From NCBI GenBank assembly GCA_035293805.1, contig DATGMD010000024.1, forward strand, positions 1-64,000: DNA of 64,000 nucleotides, written 5' to 3'. Under the pieces are notes generated by a model. It was not told where the DNA came from. It worked only from the letters and a program-made list of their open reading frames with translations, and did no database searches. Numbering within the stretch: the stretch's first letter is position 1; each line of letters starts with the position of its first letter. The position numbers and the translations under genes were made by a program. The stretch is from JAJPHF01 sp035293805 (GTDB lineage Bacteria; Chloroflexota; UBA6077; JAJPHF01). Shown here in pieces: positions 8,733 through 17,168 of this stretch.

Positions 8733-9665
8733 CTATTCGTCAGCGTGCCGGTGGGCGGCGAGGAAATTCAGCACCGCGTAGTTGAACTCGCCCGGCTGCT
8801 CCAGCGCCGGGATGCCTTTCGAGTGGTCGATCACGCGCAGCTCGGCGTCGGGGATGCGCTCGCGTAGCTGCCGCGCGAGCGCCGCGCTGGTCCAGCGATT
8901 GCCCCGCCCCCACAGCAGCAGCGTCGGCACGGTCGGCCACGTCCGCGCGCCCGGCCCGGGAATCACGACCGGCCCGGGCGCCACGTCGCCCGGCGGCCGC
9001 TGGTCCTGGTCGGGCCGCAGCCGCGCCAGACACCACAGATAGTACAGGTACTCGGGCGGCAGGAGCCGCCGGTCGTCGAATCGCGCCGCCAGGCTGGCGT
9101 ACCACGTCTCCACGCGGCGCGGCCGGGCGCCCCCGCGGCGCGCCAAACCTGGGGAGGCCGCCCTGTCGCCCTCGGCGTTCGCGGCGGGGTCGCCGACCAC
9201 GGCCGCCGGTGGTGCCAGGGGAACGTCGCTCAGCGCCAGCGCCGTCACGGCGTCGGGCCGCGCCCGAGCGTAGGCCAGCGCGAGAGCGCCGCCGCCCGCG
9301 TGCCCGACAAGCGCGACCCGCCGCACCGCGAGCGCCGCCAGCAGGTCGTCGAGCCACGCGAGAGCGTCCGCCGTCGCGGGCGCCGCTAGGCCGAAGCCGG
9401 GCCGGTCCGGCGCAAGCACCTGGAACCGACGGGCGAGCGGACCGAGCGTGCGAAACCAATTGCCCGCGCCGCCGAACCCGCCGTGCAGCAGCACGACCGC
9501 CCGGCCCTCGCCCGCCAGCAGCAGGTGCAGCCGGCCGCGCGGCGTCTCTACGATACGCCGCGCCACGGGTACGCCGAAGCACGGCAGCAGCCGGTCGAGA
9601 GCCTCGTCGGTTTCGGCGCGTAGCGCAGCGTCCACGGCGGCTCCAGCAACCTGGCGGGCTTCCAC
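8733..9665 (-). CDS. Alpha/beta-hydrolase fold protein lacking the catalytic triad
   Basis: The fold is clear: VVLLHGGFGGAGNWF gives the oxyanion-hole HGG, and VLAPDRPGFG follows. The nucleophile elbow reads VGHAGGGA, with Ala (about residue 123) where Gly-His-Ser-x-Gly is expected. The acid loop reads LLLWGRGNRW, without the usual Asp. The catalytic His position before the ExP motif reads DHSKGIPALEQP, with Gly in its place, although a His lies three residues earlier. All three triad positions seem replaced, so the protein may be non-hydrolytic (binding or scaffold) or use another chemistry. The start is GTG at 9665 with no good ribosome site, so the N-terminus is uncertain. It is followed after 9 bases by the 2-hydroxyacid dehydrogenase. 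Confidence 0.8.
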   Translation of the reverse strand: MEARQVAGAAVDAALRAETDEALDRLLPCFGVPVARRIVETPRGRLHLLLAGEGRAVVLLHGGFGGAGNWFRTLGPLARRFQVLAPDRPGFGLAAPATADALAWLDDLLAALAVRRVALVGHAGGGALALAYARARPDAVTALALSDVPLAPPAAVVGDPAANAEGDRAASPGLARRGGARPRRVETWYASLAARFDDRRLLPPEYLYYLWCLARLRPDQDQRPPGDVAPGPVVIPGPGARTWPTVPTLLLWGRGNRWTSAALARQLRERIPDAELRVIDHSKGIPALEQPGEFNYAVLNFLAAHRHADE

Positions 9666-9825
9666 GTTGCGCGACCGGCGCGGCCGCCGACCCGCCGGCC
9701 GGATTGTACGCCGTGGCGACGCTGGATGCCCTCGACCTAACCTCAGGCCGATACGCGGCGCCTTAGCGCGGTCCGGATTCTACGCGGCCCGGGTTCTCCT
9801 CCAGGTATGCGCGCGGGACGGGCGG

Positions 9826-10770
9826 CTACGCGGCGCGGGCGCCGTTGCCGCGCTGCTCGGCCCACAGCGAGCGGACGAGGAACAGCAGGTTGCCGGGCCG
9901 CTCGGCCAGGCGCCGCGTAAGGTACGGATACCACTCGCGGCCATAAGGCACGTAGACGCGCAGCCGATACCCCTCGCGCACGAGCGCCTGCTGCAAGTCG
10001 CGGCGCACGCCGTAGAGCATCTGGAACTCGAAGCTGTCGCGGGGGCGGCCCAGCCGCGCCGCCTCCGCCCGCGCGTGCGCGAGCAGCGCGGGATCGTGCG
10101 TGGCCAGCGCCGCGTAGTTCGGCGCCTCCAGCATGCGCGTCGCCAGGCGGGCGTAGGCCGCATCCACTTCGTCGCGCGCCTGGTAGGCGATGGTCGGCGG
10201 CTCACGGTAGGCGCCCTTACAGAGCCGCACTGTCGCCCCGAGCGCCAGCACGTCCTCCAGGTCGCAGCCGGTGCGGTGCAGGTAGGCTTGCAGCACCACG
10301 CCGACGTTGTGGTGGCGCGGCCAGACGGCGCGGAGCACGTCGAGCGTCTCCTGGGTGTGCGCCGAGCCCTCCATGTCGATGCGCACGAACACGCCGACCG
10401 TCTGCGCCGCCGTCAGCAGGCGCTCCAGGCGGTCCTGACAGGCGGCGCGGTCTAGCGAGAGCCCGAGTTGGCTGAGCTTGATGGAGATGCCGCTCTGCAC
10501 GTGCGCGTGCGCGATGGCCTGTACCAACGCCAGGTAGTCGTTCACGGCGGCGTCGGCGGCGGCCGGCTCGGACACGTCTTCGCCAAGGTGGTCCAGCGAG
10601 ACGCGGAAGCCTTCTCGGTTCAGCGCTCGCGCCGCGGCGAGCGCGTCGTCGATGGTCTCGCCGGCCACGAAGCGCTGGCGGAGCGGTCGCGCGAGCGCGT
10701 GGTCTTTCACTAGCTGCTTGACGGCTGGCTGGGTCGCCACCCCCAGCACCGTATCACGCCAGAGCGACAT
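9826..10770 (-). CDS. Proline dehydrogenase (monofunctional)
   Basis: A 314-residue FAD-dependent TIM-barrel enzyme that oxidises L-proline to pyrroline-5-carboxylate. Typical motifs run in order: SIKLSQLGL, FVRIDMEGS, VVLQAYLHRTGCDL, VRLCKGAYREP, FEFQMLYGVRRDLQ and VYVPYGREWYPYLTRRLAERP. The last contains the substrate-binding RRxxE. The start ATG at 10768-10770 (MSLWRDTVLG) has GGGAGGG eight bases upstream; a longer reading upstream adds an unrelated Arg-rich stretch. There is no pyrroline-5-carboxylate dehydrogenase gene next to it, so the second step must be encoded elsewhere. Confidence 0.93.
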   Translation of the reverse strand: MSLWRDTVLGVATQPAVKQLVKDHALARPLRQRFVAGETIDDALAAARALNREGFRVSLDHLGEDVSEPAAADAAVNDYLALVQAIAHAHVQSGISIKLSQLGLSLDRAACQDRLERLLTAAQTVGVFVRIDMEGSAHTQETLDVLRAVWPRHHNVGVVLQAYLHRTGCDLEDVLALGATVRLCKGAYREPPTIAYQARDEVDAAYARLATRMLEAPNYAALATHDPALLAHARAEAARLGRPRDSFEFQMLYGVRRDLQQALVREGYRLRVYVPYGREWYPYLTRRLAERPGNLLFLVRSLWAEQRGNGARAA

Positions 10771-10981
10771 CGTCGTCCCTCCCGAGCGCGGCCCGCTCCA
10801 TTGCGGGACGCCTACGAGAATTGTAGGCCGCCAGCGTGTCGTGCGCGGCGTTTCCGCCCGCGCCGCTGCTCGCCCTACTCGCTCGCACGCAACTCCGATG
10901 CCACCCCATGCAGAACAGGTGTGCCGGACGGCCCCGTCGATGCGGGGTGGCCGCAACTGCCACACGGCGGGTTCCGGCCGC
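10771..10981. other. Intergenic, no gene recognised
   Basis: About 210 bases between two minus-strand genes. Open frames are short and Arg/Pro-rich in every frame, as expected of non-coding GC-rich DNA. No repeat or hairpin stands out. Confidence 0.5.
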
Positions 10982-11677
10982 TCAGCCCCGCAGGTAACGG
11001 TCGAGGAAGGCGATGGACTGGTCCCAGGCGTTCGCCGCGGCGACGGGGTTGTAGGCGCCGCCGTCGGGCAGCGTGAAGGCGTGGCCGGTGCCGCTGTACA
11101 CGGTCAGCTCGAACGTCTTCCCCAACTCCTCCAGCCGCTGCGCCATGCGGTACACGTCGGCGACGGGCGCGCGGTCGTCGGCCGCGCCGTGCAGGATCAA
11201 GACCGGCGCCTGGATGCGCTCGGCCAGGTCGTAAGCGTGCTGCGGCTTCTTCTCGTTGAGGCCCTGCGGGTAGAACGGGAAGCCGTGCATGGCGATGCCC
11301 GCCCGCAGCCAGGGGTGGTGCTCCAGTGCCAGGTAGACCAGCCCGCCGCCCCGACAGTAGCCGGCCACCGCGATCCGCTCGCCGTCGCAGTACTCCTGCC
11401 GCCGCAGGAACGCCGCCGCGTCGGCCACGTACTGCATCAGCTCGCTGTCGGCCGGGTCCTTGTCCACGGTCTGCCAGTTGATCGCGCAGCCGACGATGCC
11501 GTGGTCGCCGTAGCGCTCGGCCGCGCGGTGCGTGCCGGCGCTCGGGCCGTTGATGCCGTGCAGGGTGATGATCGCCGGGTAGCGGCCCGGCGCGGCCGGG
11601 CGCCCGATGTGCGCCTGGAGCGTCGCGTTGCCGCTGCGGAACTCCACGTCCTCGCCGCCGAGAATGCCCCAGCCCAT
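10982..11677 (-). CDS. Dienelactone hydrolase family protein
   Basis: A 231-residue alpha/beta hydrolase. The nucleophile elbow VAGYCRGGGLV has the Cys typical of dienelactone hydrolases; the acid lies in HGAADDRAP and the catalytic His in GTGHAFTLP. Family members open dienelactones in chlorocatechol breakdown, but many paralogues act on other lactones or esters. The start ATG at 11675-11677 has GGAGG seven bases upstream. A second, more canonical family member lies at about 16.2 kb. Confidence 0.88.
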   Translation of the reverse strand: MGWGILGGEDVEFRSGNATLQAHIGRPAAPGRYPAIITLHGINGPSAGTHRAAERYGDHGIVGCAINWQTVDKDPADSELMQYVADAAAFLRRQEYCDGERIAVAGYCRGGGLVYLALEHHPWLRAGIAMHGFPFYPQGLNEKKPQHAYDLAERIQAPVLILHGAADDRAPVADVYRMAQRLEELGKTFELTVYSGTGHAFTLPDGGAYNPVAAANAWDQSIAFLDRYLRG

Positions 11678-11790
11678 CTGCTGCCTCCTCCAACCCAGTA
11701 CTGTGCGCGCCGCCGCGCCGCGCGAGCCTGGGCATTATAGGCCTAGCGACGCTAGACCGCGTCGCAGAGCATGGGAGCGGCCACGGTCGT

Positions 11791-11823
11791 GTAGGGGCGG
11801 GTTTCACGCCCGCCCGCGGCCGT
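11791..11823. repeat. 33-bp dispersed repeat, copy 1
   Basis: The segment begins GTAGGGGCGGGTTTCA and ends GCCCGCGGCCGT. A copy differing at one base lies at 43947-43979, 32 kb away. The inner part is an inverted repeat (GGGCGGGTTTCACGCCCGCCC). It sits in the 299-base gap upstream of the PIG-L gene, which otherwise shows nothing. Confidence 0.75.
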
Positions 11824-11976
11824 AAGGCCGCAGCCCCCCATCGGCCGACCCGTCGATCAGCGTGCGCGCCGCCGTACTGCCGCCGGCCGGTGGAGCTACC
11901 CTCCGGACGGGGCAGAAAGCGGGGCAGGCCACCTCCCCGTTGCTACACTACTGGAGGCTAACGAGGAGGGAAAGGC

Positions 11977-12831
11977 ATGGCAGACGCGGCGCTCACGTTG
12001 ATGGCGGTACACGCGCACCCGGACGACGAGGCGATCGGCACCGGCGGCACGCTCGCGCGCTACGCCGCCGAGGGCGTGCGCACGGTGCTCGTCACCTGCA
12101 CCGACGGCGCGGTCGGCGAGATCGTCGATCCGACGGTCGCCACGCCAGAGACGCTGGCCGCGGTGCGCGCTGACGAGCTGCGCACGGCCAGCGAGCTGCT
12201 CGGCGTCTCGGCGCTGCACTGCCTGGGCTACCGTGACTCGGGGATGATGGGCACGCCCGAGAACGACGACCCGCGCAGCTTCTGGCGCGCGGACCTCGAC
12301 GAGGCGACCGGACGGTTGGTAGCGCTCATCCGCCAGGAGCGCCCGCAAGTGATCGTCACTTATGACGAGAATGGCTTCTACGGCCACCCCGACCACATCC
12401 AGACGAACCGCGTGTCCGTCGCCGCCTTCCACGCCGCTGGCGACCCGGCGCGCTACCCGGAGCAGGGCCTCGCCCCCTGGGCGCCCAGCAAGCTCTACTA
12501 CGCGGCGGTGCCGATCAGCCGCCTGCGCGAGTTCGGGCGGCGGCTGCGCGAGCTGGACATCGAGGCGCCGTTCGGCGAGAACGCCGACGAGCCGGAGTTC
12601 GGCACGCCCGACGAGCGGATCGTCGCGACTATCGACGCACGCCCCTACGCGAGGGTAAAGCGCGAAGCGCTGGCCGTCCACCGCAGCCAGGTGGGGCCAG
12701 AGACGTTCTTCCTGCTCCTCCCCCCGCCGGTCTGGGAGGAGACGATGGGCACCGAGTACTTCGAGCGCCCGATCAGCACGGTGCCGGCGCCCGCCCACGA
12801 GGACGACCTGTTTGCCGGCCTGCGCGGCTAG
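11977..12831 (+). CDS. PIG-L/LmbE family deacetylase (MshB/Mca-like)
   Basis: A 284-residue zinc-dependent hydrolase of the family that deacetylates N-acetylglucosaminyl groups in GPI, mycothiol or bacillithiol synthesis, or cleaves thiol conjugates. The first metal motif AVHAHPDDEAIGTGG is near the N-terminus; the second, FYGHPDHIQTNR, is at about residue 130. GTPENDDPRSFWRADLDEA recalls mycothiol S-conjugate amidase-like members. The start ATG at 11977 has GAGGAGGG upstream. It is convergent with the MetE-like gene with only 7 bases between the stops. Confidence 0.9.
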   Translation: MADAALTLMAVHAHPDDEAIGTGGTLARYAAEGVRTVLVTCTDGAVGEIVDPTVATPETLAAVRADELRTASELLGVSALHCLGYRDSGMMGTPENDDPRSFWRADLDEATGRLVALIRQERPQVIVTYDENGFYGHPDHIQTNRVSVAAFHAAGDPARYPEQGLAPWAPSKLYYAAVPISRLREFGRRLRELDIEAPFGENADEPEFGTPDERIVATIDARPYARVKREALAVHRSQVGPETFFLLLPPPVWEETMGTEYFERPISTVPAPAHEDDLFAGLRG

Positions 12832-12838
12832 GCGCTGC

Positions 12839-13849
12839 TCACAGTCCCCGACGCGCCTCGTGGGCCGCCTCCACTAGCAGGGCGGCCTTGGCGCGCGCCA
12901 GCTCGCGCGGGATGGTCATGAGGCCGCAGTCGGGCGCGAGCCACAGGCGCTCGGGCGCGACGTATTCCAGCGCCGCGCGCACCCGCCCCAGCACCACGTC
13001 GAGCGGCTCGGGCGGCGTGTTGCCGGGGTCCACGCAGCCGTACATCACCAGCCGATCGCCGCAGCCGCGCAGCAGCGCCGGGTCGTAGCCGCTGCGCGCG
13101 AACTCCACCGAGAAGCCGCCGATGGACGTCCCCATGAGCATCGCCAGCAGCTCCGGGTACTCGTACTCGTGCTGCTGCCCGCCGTGCCCCGGGTAGCCGT
13201 AGCAGAGGTGGATCACGGTGGGCACCGTGATCCCCTCCAGCACGCGGTCGAGCGCCCGCAGCCCATAGGCCGCGACCTTCTCGTGCCAGCGCGTCATGGC
13301 CGGCTCGTCGATCTGGACCACGTCGCAGCCCGCCGCCTGCAGGTCGCGCAGCTCGGCGTTCAGCGCCGCCGCCACGTCCATCGCCAGCGCCGCCTCGTCG
13401 CCGTACGTCTCGTCGGCGGTGGTGTCCACGACGGTCATCGGGCCGGGCACGTCCATCTTCAGCGGGCGCGTGGTGTGCGCTTTGGCGAAGCGCAGGTCGT
13501 CCACCAGCACCGGCCCCGTGCGCCGCACCTGCCCGACGACGCGCGGCACTTCGCGCAGCACGTCGTCGCGGCGACGAATCGCCTTCGGCGCGCGGTGCGT
13601 CAGATCGAAGCCCTCCAGGCCGGCCAGGAAGTGGTTGATGAAGTTCGGACGGCGCTGCTCGCCATCGGTCAGCAGGTCGAGGCCCAGTTGCTCCTGCTCG
13701 TGCAGCACGACGATGGTGGCGTCGTCCTGCGCCTCGCGGAGCGCCGCGCCCTCCAGCCGGAAGATGGCGTCCGAGCGCTCCACGTCGGCCAGCCAGCTCG
13801 GGCGCGGGAAGCTGCCGACGGTCGTCGCGGCGATGGGGGGAAGCTGCAT
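12839..13849 (-). CDS. Cobalamin-independent methionine synthase-like (MetE C-terminal/UROD fold) protein
   Basis: A 336-residue TIM-barrel protein matching only the catalytic C-terminal half of MetE. The N-terminus TTVGSFPRP, central DVVQIDEPAMTRWHE, zinc ligand region IHLCYGYPGHGG and late WLAPDCGLMTIPRELA (second Cys ligand) are characteristic. Short proteins of this kind use methyl donors other than folate-glutamate, or act as methyltransferases or lyases in degradation pathways. The substrate is unknown. The start ATG at 13847-13849 has AGGAG seven bases upstream. Confidence 0.85.
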   Translation of the reverse strand: MQLPPIAATTVGSFPRPSWLADVERSDAIFRLEGAALREAQDDATIVVLHEQEQLGLDLLTDGEQRRPNFINHFLAGLEGFDLTHRAPKAIRRRDDVLREVPRVVGQVRRTGPVLVDDLRFAKAHTTRPLKMDVPGPMTVVDTTADETYGDEAALAMDVAAALNAELRDLQAAGCDVVQIDEPAMTRWHEKVAAYGLRALDRVLEGITVPTVIHLCYGYPGHGGQQHEYEYPELLAMLMGTSIGGFSVEFARSGYDPALLRGCGDRLVMYGCVDPGNTPPEPLDVVLGRVRAALEYVAPERLWLAPDCGLMTIPRELARAKAALLVEAAHEARRGL

Positions 13850-13938
13850 GATTGTCTCCTGTCCCTGCGGGATAGGCCACCGGAGCCTGGTGGCGCGGAG
13901 TTAACGGCGAATGCGGCGCCGCACGCCGGCGCGGGCTG

Positions 13939-15132
13939 CTAGACGCGGGCGCGCAGCTCCGCGAGGCGGCGCATCGCCGCCTCGAGCGTCTCGCGGCGCT
14001 TCGGAAAGGCAAACCGCACCTGCGTGCGGCCGCGCGCGGGATCGGCGTAGAACGACGAGCCCGGCACCGCCGCCACGCCCACGCGCTCGATCATCGCGCG
14101 CACGAACGCCACGTCGTCGCCCGCGGCGCCGTCGGCCGCGGTTAGCGCCGCCACGTCCGTCATGACGTAGTAGGCGCCCGCGGGCGGATAGACGTGGAAG
14201 CCGGCCGCGGCCAGGCCGGTACAGACCACCGCGCGGCGCTCGGCGTAGGCGGCTAGCAGGTCGGCGTAGTACGCGGGCGGCAGGCGCAGCGCCACCGCGC
14301 CGGCTTCCTGGAGCGGCGCCGCCGCCCCCACCGTCAGGAAGTCGTGGATGCGGCGGATGGGCACGGTCAGCCGCTCCGGCGCCAGCAGGTAGCCCAGCCG
14401 CCAGCCCGTCACGCTGTAGGTCTTGCTGAGCCCGCTGATCGTAATGGTCCGCTCCCACATGCCGGGCAGCGTGGCGAGCCGCACGTGCTTGCCCTCGTAC
14501 ACCAGGTGCTCGTAGATCTCGTCGGTGATCGCCACGACGTTCCACTGCTGGCAGAGCCCTGCGATCTGCGCTAGCTCGCCGCGGGTGAACACCTTGCCCG
14601 TGGGGTTGTGCGGCGTGTTGACGACGATGGCGCGCGTGCGCGGTCCGAACGCCGCCGCCAGCGCGTCCGCGTCGAAGCGCCAGGCGCCGCCCGCGGCGTC
14701 GGGCGGCAGGAGCGGCACGTAGTGCGGCCGGGCGCCCGACAGCACGGCATCCGGCCCATAGTTCTCGTAAAACGGCTCGAAGACGACGACCTCGTCGCCT
14801 GGATCGACCACCGCCATGACAGCGGCCAGCATGGCCTCGGTGGCGCCGCAGACGACCGTGATCTCGCGCTCGGGGTCCAGGTCGCGGCCGAGCGCCGGCC
14901 CGTACTTCGCCGCGATGGCCTCGCGCAGCGCCGGCGCGCCCCAGGTGATGGCGTACTGGTTCACGTCGGCCAGGATCGCCGCGCAGGCGGCGTCCTTGAT
15001 AGCCTGCGGCGCGGGGAAGTCAGGGAAGCCCTGGGCCAGGTTGATGCCGTCCACGGCGACGCAGAGCCGGGTCATCAGGCGGATGACCGACTCCTCGAAC
15101 TGCTGGGGCTTCGCGGCGATGCGTGGCTCCAT
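13939..15132 (-). CDS. Class I/II PLP-dependent aminotransferase
   Basis: A 397-residue fold-type I aminotransferase. INLAQGFPDFPAP at the N-terminus, NTPHNPTGKVF, AITDEIYEHLVYEG and the PLP lysine in SGLSKTYSVTGWRLGY are all present, and VRFAFPKRRETL holds the carboxylate-binding Arg. The QGFPDFP start resembles the kynurenine/glutamine aminotransferase (YbdL-like) subgroup, which often acts on methionine, glutamine or aromatic amino acids. I chose ATG at 15130-15132 (MEPRIAAKPQ) because GAGGGGAG precedes it; a GTG six codons upstream overlaps that site. Confidence 0.9.
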   Translation of the reverse strand: MEPRIAAKPQQFEESVIRLMTRLCVAVDGINLAQGFPDFPAPQAIKDAACAAILADVNQYAITWGAPALREAIAAKYGPALGRDLDPEREITVVCGATEAMLAAVMAVVDPGDEVVVFEPFYENYGPDAVLSGARPHYVPLLPPDAAGGAWRFDADALAAAFGPRTRAIVVNTPHNPTGKVFTRGELAQIAGLCQQWNVVAITDEIYEHLVYEGKHVRLATLPGMWERTITISGLSKTYSVTGWRLGYLLAPERLTVPIRRIHDFLTVGAAAPLQEAGAVALRLPPAYYADLLAAYAERRAVVCTGLAAAGFHVYPPAGAYYVMTDVAALTAADGAAGDDVAFVRAMIERVGVAAVPGSSFYADPARGRTQVRFAFPKRRETLEAAMRRLAELRARV

Positions 15133-15220
15133 GCGCCCTGCTCCCCTCACGGCCTCGCCGGATGGTAGCAGATGCGGGCGGCGCCGCGTAGCCGCGGCGG
15201 GACGCCGACGTAGGGGCCGG

Positions 15221-15964
15221 CTAGCCGCCGGCGACCGGCGCGGGGTCGTGGGCGCGCGCGAGGTCGAGGAAGCGCAGGCCGGCCATCTCCGTCGTCTCGT
15301 AGCGCACGACGTTGGTCAGCTTTTCCACACGGACGGCCAGGTCGGCGGCGGCGGCCTGCAGCTCCAGCTGCAGGCGCGGATTGCCCTCGCGATAGTAGCC
15401 CGCCCCCCACAGCTCCAGGATCCCAAGCAGCACCGTGAGCGGCTGGTTCAGCTCGTGGCTGGCCGTGCGCGCCATCGCCAGCACCGCCTCGTCTTGCGCC
15501 AGCTGCTCCCGCAAGCCTTGCTGCTCCAGGGCGCGCAGGCGGGCCTGCTCGGCCAGCAGGCGGTCCTGCGCGGCCGCCAGGCGGGCGCGCGCGTGGAGCC
15601 AGGCGGCCACGCGGTCGAGCAGGTCGGCGGCGTCGAACGGCTTGGTCACGTAGTCGTCGGCCCCCGCGGCGAACGCGGCGTGGCGGTCGGCCTCGGCCGT
15701 CAGCGCCGTGAGCATGATGATCGGCACGTACAGGTCGCGCTCGTGCGCGCGGATGCGCCGGCACAGCTCGCGGCCGTCCAGCCCCGGCAGCATGACGTCG
15801 AGGAGAATCAGGTCGAACTCGCGATCACCCAGGCGCTGCTCGGCCTCCGCGGCGTCGGCGGCGCACGCCACCGCGTGGCCGGCGGCGTGCAACAAGTCGC
15901 ACACCACCTCGCGGACCCCCGGATCATCCTCCACGAACAGGATCGCGGCCCGCTCCGACGCCAT
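15221..15964 (-). CDS. REC-HisKA protein without an ATPase domain
   Basis: A 247-residue signalling protein. Residues 7-120 form a receiver domain with acidic pocket VEDD, phospho-acceptor Asp56 in LILLDVMLPG, and Lys108 in VTKPF. A coiled coil of about 45 residues follows, then a HisKA-like helix with H-box TASHELNQPLT (His170). The protein ends after about 75 more residues, with no N, G1 or G2 boxes of a kinase ATPase domain. It may dimerise and accept or hand on phosphate, or be the product of a truncated hybrid kinase. The start ATG at 15962-15964 has GGAGG just upstream. Confidence 0.82.
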   Translation of the reverse strand: MASERAAILFVEDDPGVREVVCDLLHAAGHAVACAADAAEAEQRLGDREFDLILLDVMLPGLDGRELCRRIRAHERDLYVPIIMLTALTAEADRHAAFAAGADDYVTKPFDAADLLDRVAAWLHARARLAAAQDRLLAEQARLRALEQQGLREQLAQDEAVLAMARTASHELNQPLTVLLGILELWGAGYYREGNPRLQLELQAAAADLAVRVEKLTNVVRYETTEMAGLRFLDLARAHDPAPVAGG

Positions 15965-16178
15965 GCCTGCCTCCACCGCGCCCGCGGCGCAACCCAGCTC
16001 CTTGGTTCAGGATAGCCGCCGCCAATCCCGCCGGGGCGCCCCCGTCGTTAACGGGTGGTGAACGCGGCACGCGCCGCCGCGCCCCGCCCCGCCGCGCCGC
16101 GTGCTAGAATTGCGCTCCGAGCACCCGTGTCCCGCGTTTGCGCCGGGGCGCCAGCGTCCGCGAGAGGAGCGCATCGAC

Positions 16179-16976
16179 ATGCCCGAATCCGTACACGGCG
16201 AGCGGCTCACCTACCCCGCCACCGACGGCGACCTCCGAGCCTACCTGGCGCGGCCCACGGCGGGTGCGCCGTGGCCGGCGATCATCGTCATCCAGGAAGT
16301 GTTCGGCCTCGTGGACCACATCGAGGACGTGACGCGGCGCTTCGCCGCCGAGGGCTACCTGGCGCTGGCGCCCGATCTCTACACGCACGACGCCGTGCGG
16401 CCGACGCTCGACGACGAGGACATCGTGGCCGCTTTCCCCTACCGCGGCCAGCCCGAGAAGCTGGCCGAGCTGCCGCCCGAGCGGCGTGAGGGCGTGCGCC
16501 GCGCCCTGGAGTGGCTGACCCACCGCAACCTCTCCACCTACGTGCCCGACCTGCAGGCCGCCGTGGCCTACCTGCGGAGCCGGCCCGACGTGCGGCCCGA
16601 CGCCATCGGCGCCGTGGGCTTCTGCATGGGCGGCGGGCTGGTCGGGCAGCTCGTCGCGTCGGGCGCCGACATCGCGGCCGGCGTCATCTTCTACGGGCCA
16701 CCGCCGCCCCTCGATCGCGTTGGCAACGTCCGCTGCCCCGTGCAGGGCCACTACGGCGGCGAGGACCCCGGCATCACGAACAACGTGCCGGCCTTCGAGG
16801 CCGCGATGCGCGACGCGGGTAAGGACTTCACGGCCTACGTCTACCCCGGGGCGCCGCACGCCTTCCACAACGACCAGCGCCCGAGCTACCACGCCGACGC
16901 CGCCCGGCTCGCCTGGGAGCGCACCCTGGACTTCTTCCAGCGGCACCTCAAGGGGGCGCCCGTCGGCGCGCGCTAA
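16179..16976 (+). CDS. Dienelactone hydrolase (carboxymethylenebutenolidase-like)
   Basis: A 265-residue alpha/beta hydrolase of the DLH family. IIVIQEVFGLVDHIEDVTRRFA is the characteristic N-terminal part, with the Glu that contacts the active Cys. AVGFCMGGGLV has the Cys nucleophile, YGGEDPGI the acid, and YPGAPHAFHND the catalytic His. It would hydrolyse a dienelactone or related cyclic ester in ring-cleavage pathways. The start ATG at 16179 has AGAGGAGC about nine bases upstream; an earlier in-frame start would add a non-conserved Arg/Pro stretch. Confidence 0.92.
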   Translation: MPESVHGERLTYPATDGDLRAYLARPTAGAPWPAIIVIQEVFGLVDHIEDVTRRFAAEGYLALAPDLYTHDAVRPTLDDEDIVAAFPYRGQPEKLAELPPERREGVRRALEWLTHRNLSTYVPDLQAAVAYLRSRPDVRPDAIGAVGFCMGGGLVGQLVASGADIAAGVIFYGPPPPLDRVGNVRCPVQGHYGGEDPGITNNVPAFEAAMRDAGKDFTAYVYPGAPHAFHNDQRPSYHADAARLAWERTLDFFQRHLKGAPVGAR

Positions 16977-17008
16977 GCAGCTGGCCCTGGTTCCAGCACG
17001 TTTCCGGT

Positions 17009-17065
17009 CGCCGCCGTGAACGGCGGGCCAGGCGACTAGACTCCGGCCCGCCGTTTACGGCGGCG
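17009..17065. terminator. Hairpin after the dienelactone hydrolase gene
   Basis: A 21-base inverted repeat with one mismatch, arms at 17009-17029 and 17045-17065 (CGCCGCCGTGAACGGCGGGCC against its complement), loop of 15 bases. It starts 32 bases after the stop codon. There is no T-run, so it may work as a Rho-assisted terminator or protect the 3' end. Confidence 0.55.
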
Positions 17066-17168
17066 ATGTTCAGGCTGATCCTGGCCATCCGCCGTAGCCG
17101 CGGCCCCGCCCGGCCGCGGCACGGCGCCTGCCACAAGGGGGGAGAGCGACGCGCGCGGGAGGCGGCGG

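Noticed and set aside
7593..8867. Plus-strand frame of 424 codons over the dehydrogenase and hydrolase genes
   Set aside because: Arg/His/Gln-rich translation without motifs; the opposite strand codes recognised proteins.
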